Below are positions 1-11,139 of a stretch of 64,000 nt of DNA, in pieces; position 1 is the first letter of the stretch; each line of letters opens with the position of its first letter. The notes below the pieces were generated by a model, which did no database searches, had not been told where the DNA came from, and saw nothing but the letters and a program-made list of their open reading frames with translations. This DNA is from Lathyrus oleraceus. Taxonomy: Eukaryota > Streptophyta > Magnoliopsida > Fabales > Fabaceae. The stretch lies in contig NC_066585.1 in the NCBI RefSeq assembly GCF_024323335.1, positions 532,408,582 through 532,472,581 on the forward strand. Reading direction: 5' to 3'. The position numbers and the translations under genes are program-made.

Positions 1-70
1 GAAATAAGTCACCCTTAAAGATTTTCTCTTTAATTTTTTAGAGTGCCTCATTCGCGGGTTTGCTCGAAGA

Positions 71-1462
71 TTAATCCTCAGAGGCTGTAGAAGTGCTAAG
101 ACTTCTTTCAGATGAGCCTTCTCTTTGACTCAGCATAACCTTCAGATACTCAAGGGGTTGACTTTGTTTTAGAGCTGCTAATTCCTCTAAAGAAAGACCC
201 CTAGTTGCTCTTGACGAAGCTCTGATACCCTCAGGAATAACTTCAGATGTGGGGGTTACAGGAGTTTGGCCTTGAGGCTGTCCTTCGTTTATTTCAACCT
301 GGCCCCCCTCACCATTGTCATCTTGGTCCTCAAGCTCCTCATCATCAGCAGCATCATGAGCCGTCGAATACCAGTGGCTCTTCGACTTCTTCTTCTTCTA
401 CCTCCTTATCTTGGTCGGCATTTCCTCCTTGAGGGTCATTATCTGCACCTTCGACATTAGGTGAATCACCTTTAGAAACATTTCCAGCTTGGACTTCTTC
501 GTCCACTACCATGGCATCTCTGTTCACCTCAACTTGGGTTTCTTGACCTAAGTCATCTTCGTGATCAGAACCACTTGTGCGAGAGTGTTGGGTGGTGGTT
601 TTTTGTGGCGAAGTCTCAAGCCCTCCAGCAATGGGTTGGTTGATTTTTCTATGATGATGGTCGATAGGTGGGTCCGTCGGCACTGTTGAGAACATTTTGT
701 ATAGAAGAATATTTCCCTGCTGTTTGGGTGGCAGCGTCTGCGCCATCATGAAAGCTAAAGATTAAGAGATAAACTAGTCAAAGTAATAAAAAAAACAAAG
801 TAATGTATGATTTTTACCTTGTTCCCTTCGACTCCAGGACTGAAGTTGTCACTTTCGCCTTGTGTCGCTGCTATCTTCGACATATCTTTAGGATTAGGCT
901 CTCGAATGGTGAGAGCAGCAGGTCATTTTATAACTCTGGCAGCCTTATCCCGAGGCTGGATCGAGGCTTCAATGGCCATTGTTTATCTTTTTCTTTTCTT
1001 GTGAGACAGATCGACAACGGGAGACAGGTCCTCATCGTCTGACTCTATCACGACAGGAACTTCAGTTATTTTTGTTTTGATTTTTGGAGGTGTGGGGGGA
1101 GGCTTTTGAGTGACCTGGATGAGAATGTCGAAGTGTTAGAGATACTATTATATATAACAAAAAGTAATGGACATAGTAAAGATGTACCTTAGTGGTCTTG
1201 CTGCCACCCTCATCTTTTTCTTCGACCAACTTCTTGGTTGTTGGTTTCCTAGGTGGAACTCTTATAGATAAAAGAAATAAATGAAGCAGTTACTAAAAGT
1301 CAAGAGTGAATATCCTAATAAGGGATGTGATTCGAAAAGGCCTTCCACTCCGCAGCTTCATATATTATCTAATTTGATGCGAACATCTTCGATTCCTATA
1401 TGAAGATTGAAATTATGGTATCAGATATAAGATGTCGAAGGTAATGTCACGACACTAATATC
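71..1462 (-). pseudogene. C-terminal exons of a plant mobile domain (PMD) gene, cut off from its 5' half
   Basis: Read on the minus strand, the coding sense begins at 1462 directly at an inserted LTR, with a run containing GIEDVRIKLDNIYEAAEW. It continues through exon-like blocks with GT/AG borders: about 1265-1188 (VPPRKPTTKKLVEE, then donor GTACAT), 1130-1030 (ends in a basic HKKRKR stretch), about 1000-830, and 752 downward. The end is very acidic and serine-rich and stops near 71-73. At least one frameshift near 355 and several stops break it. The 5' half lies at 15870-17949, and the two flanks read as one protein once the 14.4-kb insert is ignored. PMD proteins are plant-specific, of unknown biochemical role, and often carried by transposons. 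Exon borders are my reading and not confirmed. Confidence 0.65.
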
Positions 1463-1711
1463 TGTTAACACACACAGGATAAAGATACAGAATGGTAAAG
1501 CAAAAGACACAAGCAATTGTTAACCCAGTTCGGTGCAACTCACCTACGTCTGGGGGCTACCAAGCCAGGAAGGAAATCCACTAAAATAGTATCAGTTCAA
1601 AGACTCTCCGTACACTTCAACAAGTTACAGTCTTTCTCACCTAATCTCTACCCGTGCAATTTCTACCTAAGCACTCTTAGATATGAGAACCCACTCACTT
1701 CCCTACAATCA

Positions 1712-1918
1712 AACCTGTGACTTTAAACAACAATCCCTTGAGAAAAGAAAACACTTTTCAATAACACACTCTTGATTTTACTTCACAGTTTCAATCAAGA
1801 AGACACACACTTGATCTTGCTTCACAGATTTGATCAAGTAGACACACACTTGATCTTGCTTCACAGCTTTGATCAAGTAGACGCACACTCTTACTTAACA
1901 GCTTTAGAGTGACAAATT
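1712..1918. repeat. 207-bp direct repeat, copy 1
   Basis: This block recurs at 4304-4510 at the same length with only about three or four substitutions. It contains an internal tandem repeat of about 39 bp built on CACTTGATCTTGCTTCACAG. The two copies bracket the segment that carries the gene at 3357-4346. Confidence 0.85.
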
Positions 1919-3356
1919 TCCAATGGTTTCTCCGAAGTTGGATAAACGGCTCAAACACAAGCGAAATCAGCATATACAAGTTTCCAACGGTTCGAATAAA
2001 ATAATACACAAGAACTAAAACTTAAATAGCAATGCAAAATATTTATCTATCTACAACAATACTATTCTGAATGAATCATCCTATCTCTCCTCTTCGAATA
2101 AGGAATGAAGATTTTACGCGTTTGCAACCGCGGGAATAATCTCACTCTCTAACAAACAATGAAGAAATCAAATAGATTCATACAATGTCTAACAATTAAA
2201 AATGGTACTGTGGAAGCATAAAGATCACTAAGGGCTTTTCGGTTGAAGCTTGGTTAGGTTAACAAACAAGGGTCATTTCTAAGGCCATTGAAACGAAAGT
2301 GCCGATGCAAAAGAGACATTCACAGTATTATTCACACATCTCGACTTTGTTTCATTTGTTTCTTATTTGAAACCTTCACAACACATATTCCACAACTCAA
2401 TTTTTATTTTTCACTATTTTTCTTCCAAGCAAGCATTCATTTTCATTCTTTCTATTTTTGTTCTTTTCTTTCACATCAAATATACAAAACAGATGTTTCT
2501 TTTCTATATTTTCTATACATATATTTTTTTATGCTTGCTCGGTTTTTCTTTTCTTTTTCAAGAGTTGTGGTACTTACCGATTCTTTTTCGTTCTCCCCAA
2601 CTTATTTCTTCCTCACCCTAAGTGAATGCTCTTAACTTTTTACGGCAAAAGAACAATAATCAAGATTTTCTGGGTTGTAAAAAAAAGATTTTTGAGATCT
2701 CGCTTTATTTCAAGCCGAGATTCAACTGTTTAAGCTCAAAGGGGTTAACAAATACTCTCTCTGCTCACAGGTAAGTTGTTTTTGGATGTAGTTGTGCTCA
2801 AAAGAAAACAAGTGCCTTGATCATTTCTAATTGCTTCCACAATTTCACAATAATAAAAGACAAAGCATGAATCACATGAATCAACAAAACTTATTAGAAT
2901 CCAGCATTTAAGTGTACAATGGAGGTTTCCTCACAATTTGTGGTTTTAAGTTCTAGATGAAACATTCATTCAATTATGTTGCAAAAAGACAATATTCAAT
3001 TTACCAAAAAGAGTAAAGTTCCTAATGCATTCTAAAATTCTAGCCGGAGGTAACCATGTACCTTAGCTTCATTCACTTGTTTATTCTTATCATTGCCATC
3101 CAAGCTCGGATGCACCTTCATTGGGTACTTCTTGAGGAGCAACCAATCTAGAAGGTTTGCCACTTAATCACCCAAAAATTTATTAAACAAACAAAATTAA
3201 AAACAGAAATAAATAACATTAACTGAAAATATAAATTTGTTCATGGGGGACAAAACACCCCAATAGTACAACACTAAAGTCAAGATACAAAATTCGAAAA
3301 TACAAATAAAAATAACATAAAAACTGAAAAGTACAAAAACTTAACCCTCTAAGGGC
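1919..3356. other. Non-coding stretch inside the inserted segment
   Basis: The stretch is AT-rich with T-rich runs around 2360-2620. Open frames here are of low-complexity composition (Phe, Ser, Tyr, Leu) and not convincing. It lies downstream of the minus-strand gene at 3357-4346 and probably supplies its 3' region. Nothing else was recognised. Confidence 0.5.
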
Positions 3357-4346
3357 TCAGGACTCCTCCTCGCTACCGGCATCAGAACCGGTAGTCTCAT
3401 CATCAACATCATCATCATCATCATCTTCATCAGCAGCAGCGCCCACCCCCTCACTATACACTGGCGTGTCCACAGGCCAGTTGGCGTTAAGCAGAAACTG
3501 CTCACGCGTCATCAAAGCATGAGCACCACTTCCCTGCAGCTGTAACCGCTGCATAGAGTCGTGCATACCAATCATAGCTCTCTGGGATGCCGCCATCCAT
3601 TCCAAACTGTAATTGCACACAGCTTGGACGTATGGATCTAGTCTAGGAGTAGAAGTACCAGGACCATCAGAAGCCCGGGTACTTCCTGAAGCAGCACTGC
3701 CTCTAGCATTCTTCGCTCTACAGTATTTGGCCACATACCGGTCATCGATAGGTGGCGGGATCCTTACCTGACCCCGAGACGGAAGTCTCACCCTTGCCTG
3801 AATGCATAAACTCATGATCAAGCACGGGAAAGCTAGGGGACAATTTACACGAGCCCCCGACTTTAGCCCGCTCTCTATCACGGACTTCAGCTCATTGGCG
3901 ATGATCCTCGCCACATCGATCTGGACGTTGGTGAGGATAGAATGGACCAAATGTGCCACTGGGATCGGCACTGTAGAGGTGTGTGACTTCGGCTGTATGT
4001 TGGTCAGAACCATCAGTAGAATCAGTTGAGCCAAGGGAGTCATGTCCTCCCTATGAAACCTCATTGGAACCCCAGATGGGTTCAGCTCAACAGATTTCCC
4101 TGGTAAAAGCAGGGCGACACTAATGGTTGGAACATCACGGTGAAGCCGTAGGTCAGTATGGTACGTGTCCCTCTCTTCAGCTCCCAGCTGGAGCGGCTCC
4201 CCAAGGACTCGGTTGATAGCATCCCGGTCAAATGCCACTGGACGCCCGACCACTTTAGATACCCAAGTAAAGGGCTCGTCGTCATCGGGCAGTGCGTTAG
4301 CATAACCTGTGACTTTAAACAACAATCCCTTGAGAAAAGAAAACAC
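3357..4346 (-). CDS. Putative plant transposon protein (PF20167-like), 5'-truncated chimera
   Basis: This is an open frame of 329 codons. After the first 14 residues it reads as the domain family catalogued as putative plant transposon protein: a WVSKVVGRPVAFDRDAINR block followed by a predicted helical region (residues about 25-200). Next come a linker rich in Gly, Ser and Arg and a very acidic tail (runs of Asp and Glu, residues about 300-329). The function of the family is unknown; members are usually carried by LTR retrotransposons. The start codon at 4346 and the first 14 residues lie inside the 207-bp repeat (4304-4510), so the native N terminus is missing and the annotated start is probably accidental. 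The absence of internal stops suggests the truncation is fairly recent. Confidence 0.6.
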   Translation of the reverse strand: MFSFLKGLLFKVTGYANALPDDDEPFTWVSKVVGRPVAFDRDAINRVLGEPLQLGAEERDTYHTDLRLHRDVPTISVALLLPGKSVELNPSGVPMRFHREDMTPLAQLILLMVLTNIQPKSHTSTVPIPVAHLVHSILTNVQIDVARIIANELKSVIESGLKSGARVNCPLAFPCLIMSLCIQARVRLPSRGQVRIPPPIDDRYVAKYCRAKNARGSAASGSTRASDGPGTSTPRLDPYVQAVCNYSLEWMAASQRAMIGMHDSMQRLQLQGSGAHALMTREQFLLNANWPVDTPVYSEGVGAAADEDDDDDDVDDETTGSDAGSEEES

Positions 4347-4510
4347 TTTTCAATAACACACTCTTGATTTTACTTCACAGTTTCAATCAAGAAGACACAC
4401 ACTTGATCTTGCTTCACAGATTTAATCAAGTAGACACACATTTGATCTTGCTTCACAGCTTTGATCAAGTAGACACACACTCTTACTTAACAGCTTTAGA
4501 GTGACAAATT
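4304..4510. repeat. 207-bp direct repeat, copy 2
   Basis: This is the partner of 1712-1918. Its left edge abuts PMD-unrelated coding sequence of the PF20167-like gene. Its right edge continues into the rest of the SIRE-like LTR, including a repeated theme built on GATGCCATGACAT and GACATCCTG around 4880-5010. Confidence 0.85.
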
Positions 4511-5014
4511 ACAACCACAAATCAGTCCAATTCAATCATCAAAAGATGACTTGAATGGCTTACAAGTCTCACGACTAAACAGACACAAACCCTAAAGCTC
4601 TCTCTATATTTCGCTCAGTATTGGTTGTGTTGTAAAACAGGTTTTCTAAGTCCCTTTTTATAGAAGCTTTCAGCTGGGCTTGGACATCTTGAAAACCCTA
4701 AATCTATTTTCCAATTAAATCTTTTCATAACATCTGGTTAGATCTCCTTGGAAAATAAGTAAATTAGGTTGTAATCCATGATTGAATGCGCCAGCTAATC
4801 AGATCTTCAATCATACATAGATTGCCATTAATTGTGCAATCACAAAACACCAGACATTCATATTGAATGTTCTGTGTACAGGATGCCATGACATCGGGTC
4901 TGACATCCTGGAAAAATCCTGCATAATTCCATAATTCCTTTTATAACTTCCAGCAGGTACACAAACATCAGATGCCATGACATTAAGTATGACATCCTGA
5001 TACAATCCTGCATA

Positions 5015-5019
5015 ATTAT
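5015..5019. other. Target-site duplication ATTAT (left)
   Basis: The five bases before the first LTR base are ATTAT. The same five bases follow the last LTR base at 15686-15690. This is the length expected for Ty3/gypsy integration and fixes the borders of the inserted Ogre element. Confidence 0.95.
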
Positions 5020-7131
5020 TGTCATACGGTGAACTGACTTGGGGTGTTTTGCTTTTTATCGCAATGTCGCGGATAGCAAGAGTCGCCACCGACTTTTCTT
5101 TTATCCAATAAGGAAAGGTGGAAAAGAACAGGAAAGACCGCAATAGATTTTGGGTTCGGGAGGTACATTATACAAAGGGAAGGTGTTAGCACCCTTTGTA
5201 TCCATGGTTATCCATGGGCTCTTAATTACTGGATCACTTATCTTTTTGTCTGAAAAAGTGTCGGTGGATTGCTTAAAAAATGTTTGAAAGAGAGTTTGAC
5301 TTTGTAATGATTCTCGTATGAATGTATACAAAGTATTTATCTCGTTTAATTTTGAAAGCGGTTTAGAAAAGGTTTTGAAAAGAGAATTTAACTTTGTAAT
5401 GATTCTTGTATGAATGTATACAAAGTGGTTATCTCGTTTAGTTTTGCAATTGTTTAGAAAAATATAACTCGGTAATGATTCTCGTATGAATGTATACCAA
5501 GTGGTGATTTTTTAAAAGATGTTTTGAAAGGTGTGGGGTGTGAAAAATATTTTAGGTGGTGATCCAGTAATTGAGAGTTATACCTTCCTGAGGTCGTTAT
5601 GGGCATTTCCTATCCTTATGAGGGTAAAACTGTCCTTACTATTGAGAAGTAAGTAATTTTACCCTTTGGATGTTTAAGGGTCATCGTAGGGTCATCGATA
5701 GGTCATTGAAGGCAACAGTTGTAGGGATACCTTAGCATTCGAAGGGACGATCATCATTTAACCGTAGGCTACACCGAAGGGTCATCGAGGGACAAAATCG
5801 TATTTTCGAAGGCAACATCCGAGGGACTATGATTTATTTTATGATGATTTAATCGAAGGGTCATTGCTAAGTGTATCCCCACATTCGCGGGACATGACCG
5901 TAATACCGTAATATCATAAGGCAGCAAAGAGAGGTCCAAGATCACTTATTTAAAGGTCATATTTTAAAGTCAATTAAGTAATTAAGTCCATATTAAAATC
6001 AATACATTAAAATTAATACATTAAAATTAATACATTAAAATTAACACATTAAAATTAATTAAGCAATTTAGGGTGAGTCTCCCCAAGGGTATCCCACAAA
6101 TAAAGTGGAAGACCTAAACGGCGATCTTTTTTCTGGGACATATGAACCTTTGCAAAATTCAACAAACGGGTTAGCATACCAAATCCGGGTGCAATCGAGG
6201 ATTACACCGTAAAAGAAAAACAGCAGCAAGAAAACAGTGTATAATTAACATAGAATCGACCAGATACGCATAAGACATAACAAACAAAACATTGGCGGCT
6301 GCCCTTGTTCGCCTCTGCTTCGCCTAGCGAAGGTCTAGCGAACACTCGCTGCGTGCTCGCTTAGCGATGTGCTAGCGAGCGGCTGCGGGATTTGAATTTC
6401 AGAACAGTATGACTTCAACCTGCGGCATGGCTTATGGCATCCAACACATAATTATATGGTTCAGCATTCACAATATCCAGGCACACTTAAATTCACATGC
6501 AAAACCTCAAATATGTTTATGAATTCAATTATATTATCACATGCAAGTTAAGAACATAAAGCGGTATCACATGCAAATTAAGAAAATAACACGATAATAG
6601 TAATGCAAACCTGTTTGCAATCGAATTGCAACCTTGAATTGGCGAGCCGGATTGAGTTGGGCGGCGGTAGCTTCGGGGCGGGGAAGCGGCCTTCAGGGTT
6701 TCTTCACTCGGAACTCTCTAAAGTAGCCTCTAGGGTTTCCGTGCCAGGGTTTCCGTCCGTCTTCCTCTGTTTTTCCGTCCTCCTTTTTGTTACTGAAGTG
6801 CTGGTATTTATAATGCCTTTTTCCATGACCTAATGGGCTCGGAGTGAAGCCCGAAATTTTCTGTTGTCTGTCAGCTTCGCTAGGCGAGCTGGTAGCGAAC
6901 GTTTGCTTCGCTAGGCGAGCGTGTAGCGAACGTTCGCTAGGCGAGCGTGTAGCGAACGTAACGTTCGCTAGGCGAGCGTGTAGCGAATAGGCCAGTTTTG
7001 GGCCATTTTCTGGATTGGGCCATTCGTGAGCCGGGCCTTCGTTCCTTTGGGATGTCAGTGCCTTGTGGAACAAGTCAGAGGGTCTTGGAAAATGTTTTGT
7101 AATATCAACGGGCAAATTTTGGGGTATGACA
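5020..7131 (-). repeat. Ogre LTR (3' LTR of the minus-strand element), 2112 bp
   Basis: It runs from TGTCATACGG to GGGGTATGACA. Internal features shared with the other copy are a set of similar modules at 5270-5530 (each with GATTCTCGTATGAATGTATA), a CATTAAAATTAATA tandem at 6000-6060, and a hairpin-rich array of GCGAACGTTCGC and TAGGCGAGCG units at 6300-6390 and 6885-6997. The bases just inside the element (7132-7150, purine-rich on the minus strand, CAGGGGCAGC) are the likely polypurine tract. Confidence 0.93.
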
Positions 7132-7603
7132 GCTGCCCCTGTTCAATATTCTTGAACCGAGAGAGTTAGAATGGCGAGTATGCCGTTCGTGGTCTGGAGG
7201 TGAAAGATTATTGAACACTAGAATGCCCCAAAAATTTGCGCTTGTCCATTAGTCTTGATGGAGATGGGCTTAAAGATGCCATCCAGGAGGTTCGATGAGG
7301 AGATTTCCAGATTGTGTCGTACGTTAGACAATTTCTGAAGACATGGACGTCATACCGGTCATGCGCTAGACCGTATAGTGAATCATCCATCATGCTGTTG
7401 ACTTCGCTGGGAGTCAGAGTATGCTATATGCTGCTGGGGATAATGGATCAGAATGGATCATACACTGGACCATATCTGGGTATCAGAGTGAGCTGTTCGT
7501 TAGGCGGATGACTTTGATGGGGATGAAAGATCAGAACGGATCGTACGCTAGATCGGTTCTGAATTGCAGAATGAGCCGTCCGTTAGGCTGAATCTGCTTG
7601 AAG
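7132..7603. other. Ogre 3' non-coding region next to the LTR
   Basis: No gene is seen. It contains several diverged copies of a phrase of the type GGATCRTACRCTAGACCGTAT, related in style to the repeats at 8961-9190, and leads into the 65-bp array. Confidence 0.6.
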
Positions 7604-8960
7604 AGGGAGTAGTCGTATACCAGACTACCATTCAGAAATGTACCTGTCCGAAGGTAGCATCTGAGTAAAGGGGTAGCCGTATACCAGACTACCATTCAGG
7701 AATGTACCTGTCCGAAGGTAGCACCTGAGCAAGGGGAGTAGCCGTATACCAGACTACCATTCAGGAATGTACCTGTCCGAAGGTAGCACCTGAGCAAGGG
7801 GAGTAGCCGTATACCAGACTACCATTCAGGAATGTACCTGTCCGAAGGTAGCACCTGAGCAAGGGGAGTAGCCGTATACCAGACTACCATTCAGGAATGT
7901 ACCTGTCCGAAGGTAGCACCTGAGCAAGGGGAGTAGCCGTATACCAGACTACCATTCAGGAATGTACCTGTCCGAAGGTAGCACCTGAGCAAGGGGAGTA
8001 GCCGTATACCAGACTACCATTCAGGAATGTACCTGTCCGAAGGTAGCACCTGAGCAAGGGGAGTAGCCGTATACCAGACTACCATTCAGGAATGTACCTG
8101 TCCGAAGGTAGCACCTGAGCAAGGGGAGTAGCCGTATACCAGACTACCATTCAGGAATGTACCTGTCCGAAGGTAGCACCTGAGCAAGGGGAGTAGCCGT
8201 ATAACAGACTACCATTCAGGAATGTACCTGTCCGAAGGTAGCACCTGAGCAAGGGGAGTAGCCGTATACCAGACTACCATTCAGGAATGTACCTGTCCGA
8301 AGGTAGCACCTGAGCAAGGGGAGTAGCCGTATACCAGACTACCATTCAGGAATGTACCTGTCCGAAGGTAGCACCTGAGCAAGGGAGTAGCCGTATACCA
8401 GACTACCATTCAGGAATGTACCTGTCCGAAGGTAGCACCTGAGCAAGGGAAGTAGCCGTATACCAGACTACCATTCAGAAATGTACCTGTCCGAAGGTAG
8501 CATCTGAGTAAGGGAGTAGCCGTATACCAGACTACCATTCAGGAATGTACCTGTCCGAAGGTAGCACCTGAGCAAGGGGAGTAGCCGTATACCAGACTAC
8601 CATTCAGGAATGTACCTGTCCGAAGGTAGCACCTGAGCAAGGGGAGTAGCCGTATACCAGACTACCATTCAGGAATGTACCTGTCCGAAGGTAGCACCTG
8701 AGCAAGGGGAGTAGCCGTATACCAGACTACCATTCAGGAATGTACCTGTCCGAAGGTAGCACCTGAGCAAGGGGAGTAGCCGTATACCAGACTACCATTC
8801 AGGAATGTACCTGTCCGAAGGTAGCACCTGAGCAAGGGGAGTAGCCGTATACCAGACTACCATTCAGGAATGTACCTGTCCGAAGGTAGCACCTGAGCAA
8901 GGGAGTAGCCGTATACTAGACTACCATTCAGAAATGTACCTATCCGAAGGTAGCATCTGA
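7604..8960. repeat. 65-bp tandem repeat array (about 21 copies) in the Ogre 3' region
   Basis: The unit runs from AGTAGCCGTATACCAGACTA to AGGTAGCACCTGAGCAA, with a period of 65 bp (for example the same decamer at 7741 and 7806). Central units are almost identical; edge units (first, last and one near 8470-8510) share variant bases such as TCAGAAATG and CATCTGAGTAA. Each unit contains the self-complementary pair CTACC and GGTAG. Ogre 3' regions are known to hold tandem repeats that can expand into satellites. Confidence 0.97.
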
Positions 8961-9190
8961 GGAGATAAAGGTCTAACTTGGTCGTACATTAAACCTTATC
9001 TGAGTTGTCCGAGGACTTGACGGTCTAACTTGGTCGTACATTAGACTGTATTTGCAGAATCTGACTTGAAGGTCTAACTTGGTCGTACATTAGACTGTAT
9101 TTGAGTGGTATTTGAAGATTTGAAGGTCTAACTTGGTCGTACATTAGACTGTATCTGAGTTAATGAAGGTCAGAATGGATCGTACGCTAG
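8961..9190. repeat. Second, shorter tandem family (about 50-bp units) beside the 65-bp array
   Basis: At least four copies of AAGGTCTAACTTGGTCGTAC followed by ATTAGACTGTATYTGAG occur near 8967, 9021, 9072 and 9123. A diverged fifth (GGTCAGAATGGATCGTACGC) is near 9165. Spacing varies between about 51 and 54 bp. Confidence 0.85.
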
Positions 9191-10319
9191 ATCGTATCTG
9201 AGTTGAAGGAGTCATATGTTGAGATGAATCAGGATGAACCGTACGCTAGGCTATATCTGATAGTATTTGTATATGCTGTATTTGCAATAAATGTCTGGGA
9301 TGGGCTTATAGATGCCATCGTTAGGAGGATGTCAGAATGAATGTTGTCATGGAGTGTATCTGAAAGATGTAGTTGAATCCTGAATGTAATTGATAAGGAT
9401 GTCCGTCTGAATGGACCTTTGTTTTGACTGTATCAGGAGGATAATTAACCTGAAAAATAAAGTTAGCTTCATGCCATGTCATGATGCATGAGATGCAAAT
9501 GTTGTATGCATGCGAAATGATGTAATGAGTGAATTATGCGTCTGGAATAAATGAGAGCATTGTATACATGTATATGTTATGAAATGATGTAATGTATATG
9601 ATGCGGAACGAAAATTGTATGTAGGTATGTGATGTGAGATGATGTAATGAATGCACTATGTGTCTGAAACGTTCTTCCGGGGACTCTACTGGGGGAAAGT
9701 GAATCTCAGTCTTCTGGTCGGAGATATTTGTATTGATGATCCTTTCTTAGCTGAGGATACTTGATTTCTGTCTGATGGTAGAAGATATTCAACCGAGCCT
9801 GGCTGAGGGTAGAAGAGATGACCAGTATGTCTGGTGATGCCGACCTCTGCTGGGCAATAGCTGGTTCTTGTTGGGGAATAGAATTAGCAACAGATTCATT
9901 GGGAAGCATGATTAGACCTTCTCCTCGATCCTGAAGTCGTGTAGTAATTGCTATTACTATTCTAGGCATGTATTTTTGATAAACATTGATCATATTCAAA
10001 TGCATATATCAATTCAAATTAAATCAATGGACGTTTATGCAAACAAAACAGAAAAGTAAAATAACAACATTTTTTCCGAAATGAAATGGCATTGATTTTG
10101 AAAGAGGGCCTATACATAGGCAATTTGAGTACAAGGAGACAGAAATCCTAGTAAGAGGAAATTGTCAGGCAAACAAAGAGAAAGCTATGCAGAAAAAGTC
10201 CTATCGATTCTAATTCCACCACTGTCATTATGTCTTCAAGCATCTCATCTCCTGCTGTCGGATAGAAGCGATTGGCTTGTTCAGTCCCTTGAACTTGGTT
10301 GGAGCAGACAGAGAACGGG
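9191..10319. other. Ogre 3' non-coding region
   Basis: No convincing gene is present. It shows ATG/GAT-rich simple-sequence character at 9480-9660 (ATGATGTAATGA-type phrases). The open frame at 9706-10005 has no recognisable domain and is not called. Confidence 0.5.
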
Positions 10320-10530
10320 GCATAGTCATACGCTTTAATCCCTAATTTTTGCCTGGACCACCTTTTCAGGTCTTCAGTCCACCGGGATACCCTTTTTTGC
10401 CCAAGCCGCCTTTTCAGGTTTTCGACTTGCCGGGTGTACGTCTTTATATGTTTATCCCTAATTTTTGCCCGAACCCTTTTGGTTCGCCGGGATGCCCTTA
10501 CTTTTGCCTAGGTACGTCGACCTAGCGGGT
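10320..10530 (-). repeat. Imperfect tandem hairpin modules just downstream of Ogre integrase
   Basis: Four related modules each carry TTTTTGCCYRRRCC, a CCTTTTCAGGT- or GGTTCGCCGGG-like stretch and a CCGGGATRCCC end. The last has CTAGGT and ACCTAG as hairpin arms (about 10508-10526). They sit right after the integrase stop codon on the minus strand, so they would be in the transcript 3' region. Confidence 0.6.
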
Positions 10531-10535
10531 CTCTT

Positions 10536-11105
10536 TTATGCGTAGTATTTTTTAACTATGTCAGCGTTCACAGGATGCGGGAACTCTTCGCCATCCATTG
10601 TAGCAAGCATCATGGCTCCACCAGAGAATACCTTCTTAACTACAAATGGCCCTTCGTGTGTGGGAGTCCATTTGCCTCTGGGATCACCTTGTGGTAGAAT
10701 GATACGCTTGACCACCAAGGCGCCAAGTTGGTACACCTGTCTCTTGACCTTTTTGTTAAATGCTTGGGTCATGCGCTTCTGATATATCTGCCTATGACAA
10801 ACAGCCGCAAGTCTCTTTTCATCAATCAGATTTATCTGATCGAGTCGAGTTTGAATCCATTCATCCTCATCTAAGCCTGCATCTTTCGCAATTCTTAGAG
10901 AGGGAATCTGAACTTCCACTGGTAAAAACGGCTTCCATTCCATAGACTAAAGAGAAAGGGGTTGCCCCTGTCGAAGTGCGGTAACCATGAAGAGCAAAAG
11001 GTAACATCTCCTGCCGGTCTTTGTATGTTACTGTTATATTCTTGATATTGTTAGCAGCCTCCACGGCGCCGTTCGTCTTTGGCCGGTACGGAGAAGAGTT
11101 ATGGT
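10536..11105 (-). pseudogene. Ogre integrase, C-terminal part
   Basis: Two overlapping minus-strand frames together give the end of an Ogre integrase. The upstream frame has the core-end motif HGYRTSTGATPFSLVYGMEA and PYRPKTNGAVEAANN just before it. The downstream frame has LPVEVQIPSLR, a helical stretch with DEKRLAAVCH, and the C-terminal binding region with GKWTPTHEGPFVVKKVF, ending VNADIVKKYYA at 10536. They are joined by a frameshift around 10900. The N-terminal zinc finger and most of the catalytic core are absent, because RNase H sequence runs directly into RERVITDNGTKLN near 11150. Integrase inserts the cDNA copy; this fragment cannot. Confidence 0.85.
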
Positions 11106-11139
11106 GCTTTATTTTGAACTGCGTGTAGAGTTCAGTTTA

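Noticed and set aside
354..749. Independent acidic protein of 131 residues
   Set aside because: It is one exon region of the PMD pseudogene; splice-like borders and the frameshifted continuation below 354 show it is not a separate gene.
2288..2635. 115-residue Phe/Ser-rich frame
   Set aside because: T-rich low-complexity DNA with no domain; probably untranslated sequence.
5101..5331. 76-residue frame repeated identically at 13631-13861
   Set aside because: It lies in both LTRs of the Ogre; duplication comes from LTR structure, and no domain is recognisable.
7604..8960. CRISPR-like regular array
   Set aside because: Whole 65-bp units are repeated with no unique spacers, and it lies in a plant retrotransposon; it is a minisatellite.
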